NCBI GenBank assembly: GCA_029216955.1 | Contig: JANAVB010016199.1 | Span: forward strand, 15,712,720-15,776,719 | Direction: 5' to 3' | Source of the DNA: Iris pallida | Lineage: Eukaryota; Streptophyta; Magnoliopsida; Asparagales; Iridaceae | DNA length: 64,000 nucleotides | Part shown: piece after piece, positions 1-10,837 of the stretch | How positions within the stretch are numbered: the stretch's first letter is position 1 | How the letters are laid out: the number at the start of each line of letters is the position of its first letter | Position numbers and translations under genes: made by a program | The notes under the pieces: model-generated | The model's input: the letters and a program-made list of their open reading frames with translations, nothing else | Told to the model about the DNA's origin: nothing | Database searches by the model: none

Positions 1-147
1 GTATTCTAGTTTTGGGGTGTGACAATTGTACCACATGTCGACGATATATTCAAGAAAACCAAGTCTTCGACCTTAAATTTAGTATCTTTGGTGATTATCT
101 GCCTAATGCCTCTGCTTATCCGGTGCCACTCTTGAGTCTCTCTGGAA

Positions 148-489
148 TAGGGGTGCAACTCGGGCGGGTTGGGTCGGGCTTGAGGTCAACCCGAGCCCAA
201 TCCGATGAATCATAAGCCTAGCCCGAGGCCGGCCCGACCTCGGGTTCCACATATGAAGCCCAAGACCGAGCTCGGAGGATCGGGTTGAACTCGGGTTGGG
301 TCGGGTACATCGGGTTTATCGGGTTCTAATATAATATTTGAAATAATTTTAAACAAAAGTAATATTAGACACATAATCAAATAACAATCAAGTCTTGATC
401 ATTACAAAATACAAACTGAAATAAGATTTAGGATAAGGAGTTGAAGAGTTTGAGTGGAGAAATTAAGGATTTAAACTTTTTATTTAAAA

Positions 490-545
<56 letters not shown>

Positions 546-726
546 TCGGGTTTCGGGTTCTTCGGGTAACCCGACACATGAACCCGAGCCCAACCCGATT
601 TTTGATCGGGTTCAAATATTTTAACCCAAATTCGAGCCCGAACCCGAGTATCTTCAACCCTAACCCAACCCATTAACGGGTTTACCCGATCGGGCTCGGG
701 TTTGGCCCGCCCGAGTTGCACCCCTA
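148..726. mobile_element. hAT-type MITE (579 bp)
   Basis: A non-autonomous DNA transposon. The terminal inverted repeats begin TAGGGGTGCAACTCGGGCG and match perfectly over at least 19 bp. The element is flanked by a perfect 8-bp target-site duplication, CTCTGGAA, at 140-147 and 727-734. The 8-bp duplication and the TAGGGGTG terminus indicate the hAT superfamily. The interior has no coding sequence. It consists of many short CGGGTT/CCCGAA blocks near both ends and a TA microsatellite. It inserted into the gypsy integrase remnant. Confidence 0.92.
494..542. repeat. (TA)n microsatellite
   Basis: An uninterrupted TA dinucleotide run inside the hAT MITE. The short YIYIYI-type reading frame across it is a by-product of the repeat. 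Confidence 0.95.
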
Positions 727-1338
727 CTCTGGAATCGTCTTCACCTTATCCTTAGCATCTACTACCATCTTAGGTCCCAACAAGGATCTCTCTTTCATAT
801 TGTTTTATGGCAATGGGTATAGTGCTTCAAAAGGCGATATCTCGATGCTCGCCTGGCAGCAAGTATCATAAGAGAACTCAACCAAGTGCAAGTGGTCATC
901 ACATTACCCTCCAAAATACAACATACACATACGTAACATGTCTATAGTGTATCAATTGTACGCTTTCATATTGTCCATCCATCTGAGGGTAATAAGTTAT
1001 ACTAAGCTTCAATTGCGTACTGTTATTGCCGGGGCACAATTTTTCGATGGAAAACTGAGAATATGAAACAATTATAAAAACAATGTTCTAACGCAACACT
1101 TCTAGGAAGGTTGCGCAAGTATAACGAAGATCTAAAAAGATATCGTTATGATATTACGAGAATCTAAAAAAATTTCGTAATCACAGCAATCAGATCGTAG
1201 TACTTCTAAAAAGAAGATACAATCAGAGTTACTGGCAGCAACGAAGAAGGTGACTGGCGATAGATGGAAGAACTCCTGCTGGGGTGAATGATCACCGTTG
1301 CTCAAAGCTTTATTCGCCCTACGCGAACAACTTCCAGG

Positions 1339-2050
1339 TGTTGGGTATGCACTGATACCGCTAATTGGGATGGAGATAGCTTACCCACTTAACGTGGGAG
1401 CTACAATGAGTTGAAGTTTAGCTTACCCGCTTAACGTGGGAGCTACAATGAGTTGAAGTTTAGCTTATCCGCTTAACACGGAGGCTAGAGAAAAGAAAAG
1501 AAAAAACAAACATACAAAAGACAAGAGAATTAACGAGGTTCGGCTATGTGCCTACGTCCTCGGACAACAATAGTTCTTTTCTTTCTTCTTCCACTACGAA
1601 TAGTGGGATTACAGAGTTACAAACTCTCTCTTGGATACACTCAAGAGGATCTCTCTCATACACAAGTATGGAAGACACTTTGGTGAAGAAGCACCCGAGG
1701 TAGAAGTACCGCTCGGAAGAACACCGTAAGCAAGGAGCACCAACACTTCTAGCACCAAGATCACAAGGGAGGATTAACCCAAACATCTCCCAAACCATCT
1801 CCTTATATAGCCATAAGGGAATGAACATTCTCCTCCAAGATTCATTCATGCAAGATGAATGAACCTTGGAAACTCCAAAAGTCTTTAGACTTTCTCTAAG
1901 GTGAATGAACCTTGGGAACTCCAAAAGTCTTTAGACTTTCTCCAAGGTGAATGAACCTTGGGAACTCCACAAGTCTTTAGACTTTCTCCAAGGTGAATGA
2001 ACCTTGGGAACTCCAAATCCTCTCTCCAATTAAGGAGGGACCACCCAACA
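1339..2050 (-). repeat. copia 3' LTR
   Basis: The complete 712-bp LTR with TGTTGGGT/ACCCAACA ends. It contains two internal tandem arrays. One is a 43-bp unit (AGCTTACCCGCTTAACGTGG...), about 2.5 copies near 1376-1490. The other is a 46-bp unit (GGTGAATGAACCTTGGGAAC...), starting at 1854, 1900, 1946 and 1992. A TATA-like TATATAAGG lies on the minus strand near 1806. Confidence 0.93.
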
Positions 2051-2064
2051 ATTTCTCCCTTCCC
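2051..2064 (-). other. copia polypurine tract
   Basis: On the minus strand GGGAAGGGAGAAAT lies between the pol stop and the 3' LTR start at 2050. This is the position and composition of the plus-strand primer. Confidence 0.8.
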
Positions 2065-2067
2065 GAC

Positions 2068-4443
2068 TTAAGTGGAAGGCTCCGTCATACCAGCTGCACT
2101 TCTGCAAAAGATGTGCTTGTCTTTAGGTAAAGATTTAGTCATTATGTCTGAGCCGTTGTCATTGGTATGGATCTTCTCAATCTGAAGTTGCTTGGATTCC
2201 ACCACGTTACGAATCCAATGATATCTCACGTCAATATGCTTTGTCCTTGAGTGAAAACTCGAATTCTTGCTCAAATGGATAGCACTCTGGCTATCACAAT
2301 AAAGAACATATTCTCGTTGTTCTTGACCCAACTCCTGTAGGAATCTTTTCATCCACAGTAGTTCCTTGCATGCTTCTGTCGCTGCGATATATTCTGCTTC
2401 TGTAGTCGACAGAGCAACACACTTCTGCCAAGACACAGCTCCCCCTGAAAGAGTAACTAAATATCCTAAAGTAGATTTTCTGGAGTCAAAATCTCCAGCC
2501 ATATCTGCATCTGTATACCCAATCAATACAGGCTTGTCATTTCCAAAGCACAATCTCATTTTGGAAGTACCTCTGAGGTATCTCAAAATCCACTTCACCG
2601 CTTTCCAATGCTCTTTTCCCGGATTGGATAAGAATCTGCTGACGACACCAACTGCATGTGCTATGTCAGGTCTGGTGCACACCATCATATGCATAAGACT
2701 GCCAACTGCTGAGGCATATGGCACCGATGCCATCTCTTCTTTTTCTTTGTTGCTTGTAGGACACTGTCTTGAGTTGAGCAAAAATTGATTAGCAAGTGGA
2801 GTTGCTACAGGCTTTGCCTTGTCCATGTTGAACTTCTTCAACACCTTCTCGATATAGCGCTCTTGTGATAACCACAGCTTCCCATTCCTTCGATCACGGG
2901 AGATATGCATACCGAGAATTTGCTTTGCTGGACCTAAGTCCTTCATTGCAAAGGACTTGCTGAGCTCTTTCTTTAACTTGTTGATCTTGTCATTGTCACG
3001 ACCTACGATCAACATATCATCAACATATAGAAGAAGTATAATCAGTTCACCATCAGAGTACCTTTTGACAAACACACAATAATCAGAAGTGGTCCTCAGG
3101 TATCCTTGCTTGGTCATGAAGAGATCAAACTTCTTATACCATTGGCGTAGTGCCTGTTTCAGTCCATACAGGCTCTTCTTTAGTCGACAGACTAGATCTT
3201 CTTTTCCTTTGACTTTGAAACCCTCTGGCTGCTCCATGTAGATTTTTTCTTCAATCTCTCCGTAAAGGAATGCAGTCTTCACATCTAGTTGTTCCACTTC
3301 TAGATTTAGTCTTGCAGCCAAGCTGAGCACTACTCCGATAGATGTCATCTTCACCACTGGTGAGAAAATCTCTTCATAGTCAATTCCTTGCTTCTGACTA
3401 AAACCTTTCACAACTAGCCTCGCCTTGTATCTTGGTTGTGATTTGTTTTCTTCTGTCTTCAGCTTATACACCCATTTGTTCTTGAGTGCCCTTCTTCCTT
3501 TTGGTAATTTTACCAAATCATAAGTGTGATTCTCATGCAAGGACTTCATCTCATCTTGCATGGCTTCCAGCCACTCCCCCTTTTTCTCGTGTGTCACGGC
3601 TTCTTGATAGTTTTCAGGTTCTCCTGCATCTGTTTGCAATACATACTGTTGTGGACTGTAGAGGTTGTTAGGCTTCGGTTGTCTGTTTGATCTTCTCAGA
3701 GGTCCTTCAGGAGCTTGCTCTTCTTGAACATTTTCATGTACAATATCATCATCATGATTGTCCTCGACATGATCATGGATTTCAGCTTCATTGTTCTCGA
3801 CCGGATCTCCCCTTTGTTCCCGGGGTCGAGACACTGGATTTAGGTTGACAGAAAATTCCCTGGAGCTATCAACATTTTCTCCCTTCTGATAATCTTCAAT
3901 AGTTTGATCTTCAAAGAAGACCACATCTCTGCTTCTGACAATCTTCTTATTGACAGGATCCCAGAGTCTGTAGCCGAACTCTTCATCTCCATAGCCAAGA
4001 AAAATACATTCTTTTGATTTGACATCAAGCTTGGACCTCTCGTCTTTAGGAATGTGCACAAATGCTCTACACCCAAACACCTTCAAGTATTGGTAGGACA
4101 CATTTTTTCCTGTCCAGAACTTGTTCGGTACATCACCATTGAGTGGAGCTGATGGAGACAAGTTGATTAAGTGAACTGCTGTCATTAATGCTTCACCCCA
4201 GAAATCCTTTGGCAGCTTGGAGTGAGATATCATGGTTCTGATCCGCTCAACGATCGTTCTGTTCATCCTCTCCGCCAACCCGTTGTGCTGAGGGGTCTTT
4301 GGAACCGATCTTTCATGTCTGATCCCATTATTCTTGCAATAGATTCTGAAGTCTCCTATGTACTCTCCACCATTGTTAGTACGGATGCACTTCAGAGTCG
4401 TACTAGTCTCACGTTCAATGCTGGCATGAAACTGCTTGAACAC
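2068..4443 (-). pseudogene. copia pol: integrase C-part, reverse transcriptase, RNase H
   Basis: A 791-codon open stretch holding the second half of the copia polyprotein. Integrase: the second catalytic position reads TNNGGEY, where the family normally has TDNGGEY, so the second Asp of the DDE triad is Asn. The Glu follows in the HNGLAERMNR region. Reverse transcriptase starts near residue 325 (NKWVYKLK), passes LDVKTAFLYGE and contains an intact active site, LLLYVDDMLIVG. RNase H lies in the last 150 residues, with YTDADMAGD, ALSTTEAEY and CDSQSAIHL visible. The frame runs on from the upstream stretch and is separated from it only by an in-frame TAA at 4453-4455. The start given is the first Met after that stop, not a real start. 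The Asn and the stop both argue against autonomous activity. Confidence 0.95.
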
Positions 4444-4452
4444 ATCAAAGAC

Positions 4453-5779
4453 TTAACCTTTGGATTTGATTGCATATGCCCATACCTTCCTGGAATGATC
4501 ATCAATGAAGGTGACAAAGTATCTTGCACCACCAAGAGTGTTAATAGTCATAGGCCCACAAACATCAGAGTAAACAACATCCAGTACATTGGGTTTTCTA
4601 GTTGCAGTCTTATAATAAAATGAAACTCTATGTTGTTTTCCAGCCAAACAATCAGTGCAAGGTTCAAGAGGTGTACCTTTCGATTTCAGCCCGGTCAATA
4701 CCTCTCTTTTGGCTAGAATTTGCAATCCCTTCTCACTCATATGACCCAGTCGCTTGTGCCATAACCCAATCGTTGATCCTGATTGGTCGATTGCTGCATT
4801 AACATGCTGATTGTTGATCTTAGCATATGTCGTATAGAGTGTGTTCTCCTTCTTCCCTCTAGCAAGCACTAGGGAGTTTTTGCTGAGTTTCCATTTGCCT
4901 CCACCAAAAACATTGGTGTAGCCTTCATCATCCATCAGGCCAGTGGATATCAAGTTGAGACGCATGTCTGGAACATGTCTTACATTCTTGAGAATCAAGG
5001 GACAGCCAGTGTTGGTCTCAAGAGCTATTTCTCCTTTTTCCACAATCTTGGAAACTTTTTCATTTCCCATCCTCACATTTCCAAAGTCTCCGCTTGTGTA
5101 GGTTGTGAAGAATTCCTTTCTGGAAGTAACATGGAATGATGCACCAGAGTCTATAATCCAGCATGAATCTTGAGAGGTTAGATTAACCAGACCATCATCA
5201 CAAATGATGATTATCTCATCGCCTTTTGAAGCAGTGGCAGTTGTGTCTTTGGCTTCATTCTTCTCATTTGATTCATTTCTCTTTTCCTTTTTGAGTTTTC
5301 TGCATTCTCTTTTCATATGACCCTTAAGGCCACAATGAAAGCATTCTATCTCTTTTCTTGGTTTGAAAGCGCCTCTGGAATGATCTTTTGGCCTGCTTTT
5401 GGAGCGGTCACGGTTGTGAAATTTTCTTTGATGAGTTCTTCCACGATTCTCAGAAACAAGAGCATCTGACTCGGTTGTTATGCCTTGTTCTTTCCGCCTC
5501 GCTTCTTCATTCAATAAACTATCCTTCACTAAGGTTAAAGTGATGACACCCTGAGGAGCGGAGTTGCTTAAAGAAACCACAAGTGTGTTCCAACTATCCG
5601 ACAACGAGCTGAGTAGCAAAAGTGCCAATAGCTCATCTTCCAGCACCAGCTTCATGGTTGAAAGTTGATTTACCAACTCTTGGAAATCACTCAAGTGTTC
5701 AGAAACACTTCGTCCGTCTTTGTATTTCAGGTTCACCAAACGTCGAATGAGTGACGCTTTGTTTTGAGGAGTCTCTCGC
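4453..5779 (-). pseudogene. copia gag-protease-integrase N-part, 5' truncated
   Basis: An open frame continuous with pol, apart from the TAA at 4453-4455. The gag capsid part starts abruptly (SERETPQNKASL...) at the LTR junction near 5779. The N-terminal part of gag is therefore missing, along with any start codon. The zinc knuckle CFHCGLKGHMKREC is intact. The protease motif CWIIDSGASFHVT is present. The integrase zinc-binding region (WHKRLGHMSEKGL...CTDCLAGK) and the first catalytic Asp (VVYSDVCGPM) follow. The Met at 5739 is internal. This half would act in particle assembly, polyprotein cleavage and the start of integration. Confidence 0.93.
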
Positions 5780-5780
5780 T

Positions 5781-6479
5781 CACTGATACCGCTAATTGGG
5801 ATGGAGATAGCTTACCCACTTAACGTGGGAGCTACAATGAGTTGAAATTTAGCTTACCCGCTTAACGTGGGAGCTACAATGAGTTGAAGTTTAGCTTATC
5901 CGCTTAACACGGAGGCTAGAGAAAAGAAAAAAAAATAAACATACAAAAGACAAGAGAATTAACGAGGTTCGGCTATGTACCTACGTCCTCGGACAACAAT
6001 AGTTCTTTTCTTTCTTCTTCCACTAAGAATAGTGGGATTACAGAGTTACAAACTCTCTCTTGGATACACTCAAGAGGATCTCTCTCATACAAAAGTATGG
6101 AAGACACTTTGGTGAAGAAGCACCCGAGGTAGAAGCACCGTCCGGAAGAACACCGTAAGCAAGGAGCACCAACACTTCTAGCACCAAGATCACAAGGGAG
6201 GATTAACCCAAACATCTCCCAAACCATCTCCTTATATAGCCATAAGGGAATGAACATTCTCCTCCAAGATTCATTCATGCAAGATGAATGAACCTTGGGA
6301 ACTCCAAAAGTCTTTAGACTTTCTCCAAGGTGAATGAACCTTGGGAACTCCAAAAGTCTTTAGACTTTCTCCAAGGTGAATGAACCTTGGGAACTCCACA
6401 AGTCTTTAGACTTTCTCCAAGGTGAATGAACCTTGGGAACTCGAAATCCTCTCTCCAATTAAGGAGGGACCACCCAACA
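5781..6479 (-). repeat. copia 5' LTR, truncated at its U5 end
   Basis: Nearly identical to the LTR at 1353-2050, including the 43-bp and 46-bp tandem arrays (46-bp units at 6283, 6329, 6375 and 6421). On its inner side the match stops at GGTATCAGTG. The last bases of the intact LTR (CATACCCAACA), the PBS and the gag leader are absent, and gag sequence follows directly. Confidence 0.9.
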
Positions 6480-6730
6480 CCAGGAACCAGCAAGTTCGTC
6501 GGAGAACTTGGAACACTCCTGCTCTTCTGACTCCTCGGACGGATACGAACTCCCGTGCAAGAGCAACGCTGGTGCGGCGCCTTTCCTCTCTCTCTCGAAG
6601 GCTACAGATCAGAACTGTGTTAAAGAACACGTCTGAATTCTCTGTTTACTTGTGCTAAAGAACACTTCGTAAACTTTCTGGTGACTTCTCTTTCCTTTTC
6701 TGTTACCTGTGAGAGAGGAGGAGGAGGCCT

Positions 6731-6738
6731 TATATAAG
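6731..6738 (-). promoter_or_regulatory. TATA box of the solo LTR
   Basis: TTATATAAGG on the minus strand, about 500 bp inside the LTR start at 7246. This fits the U3/R promoter of a minus-oriented LTR. Activity is inferred from position only. Confidence 0.55.
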
Positions 6739-7251
6739 CCCTGCAGCAACTGGACGGTTGCCACAAAGTTAGGGACGTGGTAATAACCACCCCGAACATG
6801 TAGCAACCGCCCAGAACATGCTAACGCACGTTCTGCTGCCAACTGGACTTGCGCACCTGGGCTTGCGCAACGTGGCTGCGCAAGTGGCTCGCGCAACGAG
6901 CGCAACTAAAGCGCACTATGCGCCTAGCGACGATGCTGACGTGCTAAGTGCGCCAACAAAACGCCACATTACGCCTCATGAGCCCGAGTCCGAGTCCGAG
7001 TCACTAAGCCCCTACGGAGCTTAGCTCCCATGGAAATGAATTTCCCAAGAGCAAAAAGCATGAATGCTTTTATTGTTGATTTAGCCTTTTTTCCATTAGA
7101 AAAATAACCCCACATGGCACACCCATGTGCACCTCCACACCACATGTGCATCTCTAAAATAGGAATGCTATTATATAGAGATACAACTCCTTTGGTTTAG
7201 CCGATATGGGACTAAAATTCTCTTTGAAATATACCAAACTCCAACACGTAC

Positions 7252-7440
7252 CTAGGTTCTCCAAATCCTCTAATAAGCGTGGATCCAAAGCAAATCAACT
7301 TGAAAAGGGTGTGGATCAGGTTGTGTCATATTCCTAATCCAAAGCGGATTTGGAGTCATCAATTCCACGCGATCCGTGGGTGTCAATTCTCCCCTGCTCG
7401 AATCTAGCAGTCAGAATCGAGGGGGAGAAATTCGATGATG
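7252..7440 (-). pseudogene. Ty3/gypsy integrase remnant (right part)
   Basis: Continues the minus-strand integrase interrupted by the solo LTR. A degenerate DPRLLEDLENLGT-like run corresponds to the region after the second catalytic Asp. It joins in register with GTQLKLS on the other side of the solo LTR. Beyond about 7350 the match fades. Confidence 0.6.
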
Positions 7441-7725
7441 GATCTGAATTGATGGGTTAGTAGACAAAGATTAGATGGGTTATAAAACCCATGTCCCAAA
7501 GGTTGAAAATTTTCCTAAGATTTAAAACTTACTAAATTAGGTGATACCTATCCTAAGGCTTTTTTTTTTCCCTAAAATCAGGACCAGAGTCATTAGGATT
7601 ATTTTTGATCAAACATGATTAGTTAGAGAAATTAAGTAGATGTGAGTAAAATTCAAATTAAACACAAAAGTGCTTTAGAACTATAGTCAAGGAAAAATAA
7701 AAATATTTATAAAATAGACGAAGTA

Positions 7726-7809
<84 letters not shown>

Positions 7810-8089
7810 TGACATCTGAAAAAACACGCAATCTCAACGACACGACATGAAATGGATGGTTCAGATTTAAATGCATACTAGCATGGATGTCAAATTTGAC
7901 ATGCATGCTAATCAATAGTAGATTGTATTAATTAGTAGAATATTCAATTTTACATGTATGCTAATTAATACAAATTATTCTACCAAATCTGAATCATTTA
8001 TTTTAAATGACTGCGGATGAGATTGTGTATTTTTTAGATGTCATATTGTATGTGTCATCTGATCCCGAACACAGACACATATATATGGG
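7441..8089. repeat. Non-coding stretch with long (TA)n microsatellite
   Basis: AT-rich sequence with no recognisable gene. A TA dinucleotide run of about 80 bp occupies 7727-7807. Short repeats of a TGCATGCTAATTAAT type lie at 7890-7970. No TIR pair or LTR boundary could be assigned. Confidence 0.7.
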
Positions 8090-8403
8090 AAAAATATGGA
8101 GCGTGGCTGCTTGAGCGGTATACCCACAGGCGACGACTATCATAGGAGATTTGCTCGGTCAAAATTGACCGGTGCATTCAGGCTGACACATGGGTATGAA
8201 AGAAGATGGAAAAAAATAGACTTGAACTACAGAGTAGTATTTGACAGTGTACGGACTGTTCATCCGTGTATGGATAAGCTAGAGTTCATATGGGCTAGTG
8301 GGATAGCAATGATGATGCAGCTCTCTATGTATAAGCTATGTTTGGGTAGATTATTGACGTTGGATCGACTAGGTCAGTTTGGAGTTCTGGTAGAAGACTC
8401 TAA

Positions 8404-10564
8404 GGACCCGTTTGGTTTGCAGGATTGGACAACGTAATGTAATTGGCATTACGTTGTTAATCTAATTCGAATGTTTGGTTGGAAAAAAAAATTAGATGTA
8501 ATATAATTGCGATTCCAAATTTGATTACATTATATCAGTTTCTTCTAAACTCAATTACATCATAAAACCTATGTAATCGCAATTACATTACAACTTAAGC
8601 GGAAGGTTGGTATGCTATAATTTGGTCTTTTTGTTCGTTTTTTGTCATTTTTTGTTGTTTTTGTTTGTTTTTGGTCTTTTTTGTTCGGTTTTGGTCGTTT
8701 TTGTTCGTTTCTTGTCATTTTTGTTCGTTTTTGGTCATTTTATGTTGTTTTTGTTTGTTTTTTTGTCGTTTTTGGTCGTTTTTGTTCGTTTTTTGTCGTT
8801 TTGTGTCGTTTTTGTTCGTTTTTTGTTATTTTTGTTCGTTTTTGGTTGTTTTTGTTCGTTTTTGTCCTTTTTGTTGTTTTTGTCCTTTTTTGTCGTTTTT
8901 GTTCGTTGTTTGTCATTTTTGTTCTTTTTTTGTTGTTTTTGTTTTTTTTTCGTTTTTGTCCTTTTTTGTTGTTTTTGTCCTTTTTGTTGTTTTTGTCCGT
9001 TTTTTGTCGTTTTTGTTCGTTTTTTGTCATTTTTGTTCCTTTTTGTTGTTTTTGTTTTTTTGTCGTTTTTGTCCTTTTTTTGTTGTTTTTGACCTTTTTT
9101 GTCGTTTTTGTTCTTTTTTTGTCATTTTTGTTCGTTTTTCGTTGTTTTTGTTTGTTTTTTTGTCGTTTTTTGCCCTTTTTTGTTGTTTTTGGTCTTTTTT
9201 TGTTCGTTTTTTAATTTTGTTCGTTTTTGTCATTTTTTTTCGGTTTTTTGTCGTTTTTGTCCCTTTTTTGTTCATTTTTTGTCGTTTTTGTTCATTTTTT
9301 GTCATTTTTGTTCGTTTTTGGTTGTTTTTGTTTGTTTTTTTTGTCGTTTTTGTCATTTTTTGTTGTTTTTGTCCATTTTTTGTCGTTTTTGTTCATTTTT
9401 TGTCATTTTTGTTCGTTTTTGGTTGTTTTTGTTTGTTTTTTTGTCGTTTTTGTTCATTTTTTGCCCCCTTTTTTTTATCGTTTTTGGTCAAGTTTTTACG
9501 TTTTTTTTATCGTTTTTTGTCGATTCTGCACATTTTTTGCCATTTCTGCATGTTATTTGTCGATTTTTGTCGATCTTGTACATTTTTGACCATTTTTCTC
9601 GTTTTTATCGTCTTCTATCGTTTTTGGTCGATTTTGCATGTTTTTTGTCGCTTTTTTTTTATCCTTTTTTGCTTTTTTGGGGGTCTTTTTTCACTTTTTT
9701 TTGGTCATTTATGCTCGTTTTTTCTTTTTGTTTGTTGTTTTTGTCATTTTTGTCGTTTTTGTTCCCTTTTTTGTCGTTTTTGGATTTTTTTTTTTGCAAG
9801 TTTTTTAATCTTTTTGTCGTTTTTTGCTCGTTTTAATTCCCTCTTATTTTTTGTCTTTTTTCGTATTTTCGTTTTTTGTCATTTTTGTTCCTTTTTATCG
9901 TTTTTTTATTTTTTTGCTCTTTTTTATCTTTTTTGTCATATTTTTTTTTTGTCGTTTTTGTTCATTTTTTGTCCTTTTTTTGTTTTTGGTCGTTTTTCGT
10001 CCTTTTTTCCCTTTCATTTATTGTTGTTTTTTGTCCATTTTTTTGTTTTTAGTCATTTTTTTATATCATTATTGGTCACTTTTTATGGTTTTCACATTTT
10101 TGATCCTTTTTTTTTGTCGTTTTTCTTTTTTATCGCTTTTACATTTTTGGTTTTTTTTTTTCCTTCTGTTTTGTTCGTTTGTCATTTTTGGTATTTTTTA
10201 TTTTTTGTCTTTTTTTTTTTTCGTTTTTGGTCTTTTTTTAGCAGAAAACAAACCATTTTCCCCCTTTTTTATTATTTATTTTTAATTTTTTTTCTTTTTT
10301 CTTTTTAAATTTTTGAAATTTTGTATTGATCAACTTTTTAAATTTTATGTTGTATTTTAAAAAAAATATTAAATTAAAAATTCAATTACATTAAATGGTA
10401 AACCAAACACATGAATGTAATTAACATTACATTACATGGTTTGATTACATGTTTCAACCAAACATTGTTATGTAATTGTAATTCTATTACATTACAAACT
10501 CAATTACATTACAAACCCAATTCCATTACGATTACGATTACATTACAATGAACCAAACGCAACT
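8404..10564. mobile_element. Tourist-like (PIF/Harbinger) element carrying a T-rich satellite
   Basis: The termini are GGACCCGTTTGG (left) and, inverted from the right, AGTTGCGTTTGG, followed by GGTT-type sequence. The target-site duplication is TAA (8401-8403 and 10565-10567). Removing the element and one TAA restores the LINE reading frame exactly, which supports the boundaries. About 200 bp at the left end and 200 bp at the right end are rich in TGTAATTGCAATTAC-type motifs, resembling subterminal repeats. The middle 1.7 kb is a low-complexity satellite. No transposase is present. The short 12-bp TIRs make the superfamily call tentative, but TSD and terminus fit Tourist elements. Confidence 0.75.
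8605..10300 (+). repeat. 1.7-kb T-rich, A-poor degenerate satellite
   Basis: Runs of 4-8 T separated by GTC, GTTC, GGTC, GTCA or GTTG, with a loose period of about 10-12 nt (for example GTTTTTTGTCGTTTTTG). The plus strand has very few A residues up to about 9470. It becomes more irregular and A-containing toward 10300. All three plus frames and much of the minus strand stay open for hundreds of codons. Those frames, including one of 547 codons at 8665-10308, are composition artefacts made of F, V, L, S, R and C, and I do not call them genes. Confidence 0.9.
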
Positions 10565-10837
10565 TAAATGTGTTTTGTGTCGACGGGAAATGAAACTATG
10601 AATCATTTATTCTTTGATTGCTCGGTTACAGGACAATTGTGGCAAGTACAGTGGATTAAGCTCAATATGCCTAGAGTTAGTGCTCGATACTGGAAAGACG
10701 TGAATGACGAAATCAGTAATGAGAGGGATCGTGGTTCCCAGTGGTTCAGTAAAGCCAAAATACGATTGGCGGATGCAGTCTGGCACATATGGAAAGGATG
10801 TAATAGTCGAATTTTTGAGGGTCTTGTCACTTCTAAT

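Larger units (their letters stand above)
1..1015 (-). pseudogene. Ty3/gypsy integrase remnant (left part)
   Basis: Read on the minus strand, this stretch gives a decayed Ty3/gypsy integrase with no intact frame. Near 1015-900 are residues matching the region around the catalytic Glu (a GTQLKLS..Y.PQ.DGQ-like run). Near 900-800 is DDHLHLVEFSYDT..QASIEISPFEALY, which corresponds to the conserved motif downstream of the core. Near 90-30 is a KFKVEDLVFL-like match to the C-terminal part. Bases 1-24 end in GGGGTGTGACA and may be the tip of an unrelated LTR. The copy is interrupted by the hAT MITE at 148-726 and continues after 7252, beyond the solo LTR. The family is clear; the clade is not. Confidence 0.75.
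1339..6479 (-). mobile_element. Ty1/copia retrotransposon, PBS-deleted copy
   Basis: A copia element read on the minus strand, with 5' LTR at 5781-6479 and 3' LTR at 1339-2050. The outer ends are TGTTGGGT and ACCCAACA, and the target-site duplication is CCAGG (1334-1338 and 6480-6484). Domain order on the minus strand is gag with CCHC knuckle, aspartic protease, integrase, reverse transcriptase and RNase H, which is the copia order. The integrase and RT resemble the TNT1-94-like (Tork) group. The two LTRs differ at roughly a dozen sites over about 700 bp, suggesting a fairly young insertion. The copy is dead: the primer-binding site and start of gag are missing, and pol carries a stop and a catalytic change. 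Confidence 0.95.
1021..7246 (-). mobile_element. Solo LTR, split by a nested copia element
   Basis: A lone LTR of about 1.08 kb in minus orientation. It starts TGTTGGAGTTTGG at 7246 and ends GGCAATAACA at 1021, so it has the usual TG...CA ends with TGTT/AACA inverted tips. It is flanked by a 5-bp target-site duplication, CGTAC, at 1016-1020 and 7247-7251, inside the gypsy integrase remnant. A TATA box lies at 6731-6738 on the minus strand. No internal domain or second LTR is seen, so it probably formed by LTR-LTR recombination. It was later hit by the copia element at 1339-6479. The parent family is not recognised. Confidence 0.85.

Noticed and set aside
1544..1924. 126-codon frames in both copia LTRs (also 5973-6353)
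   Set aside because: They lie fully within the LTR and over its tandem repeats. Their similarity is due to LTR duplication, and no family is recognised.
1353..2050. copia LTR starting at TGATACC, with duplication TGCAC
   Set aside because: No matching duplication exists at the right end. Starting at 1339 gives inverted TGTTGGGT/ACCCAACA ends and a perfect CCAGG duplication.
7658..7915. Open frames full of IYIYIY at 428-721, 7658-7915, 11533-11910 and 58310-58543
   Set aside because: They are translations of TA microsatellites.
8607..10308. Long open frames on both strands, up to 547 codons
   Set aside because: They are produced by the T-rich satellite. All frames are open together, with no start context, no domain and extreme composition.
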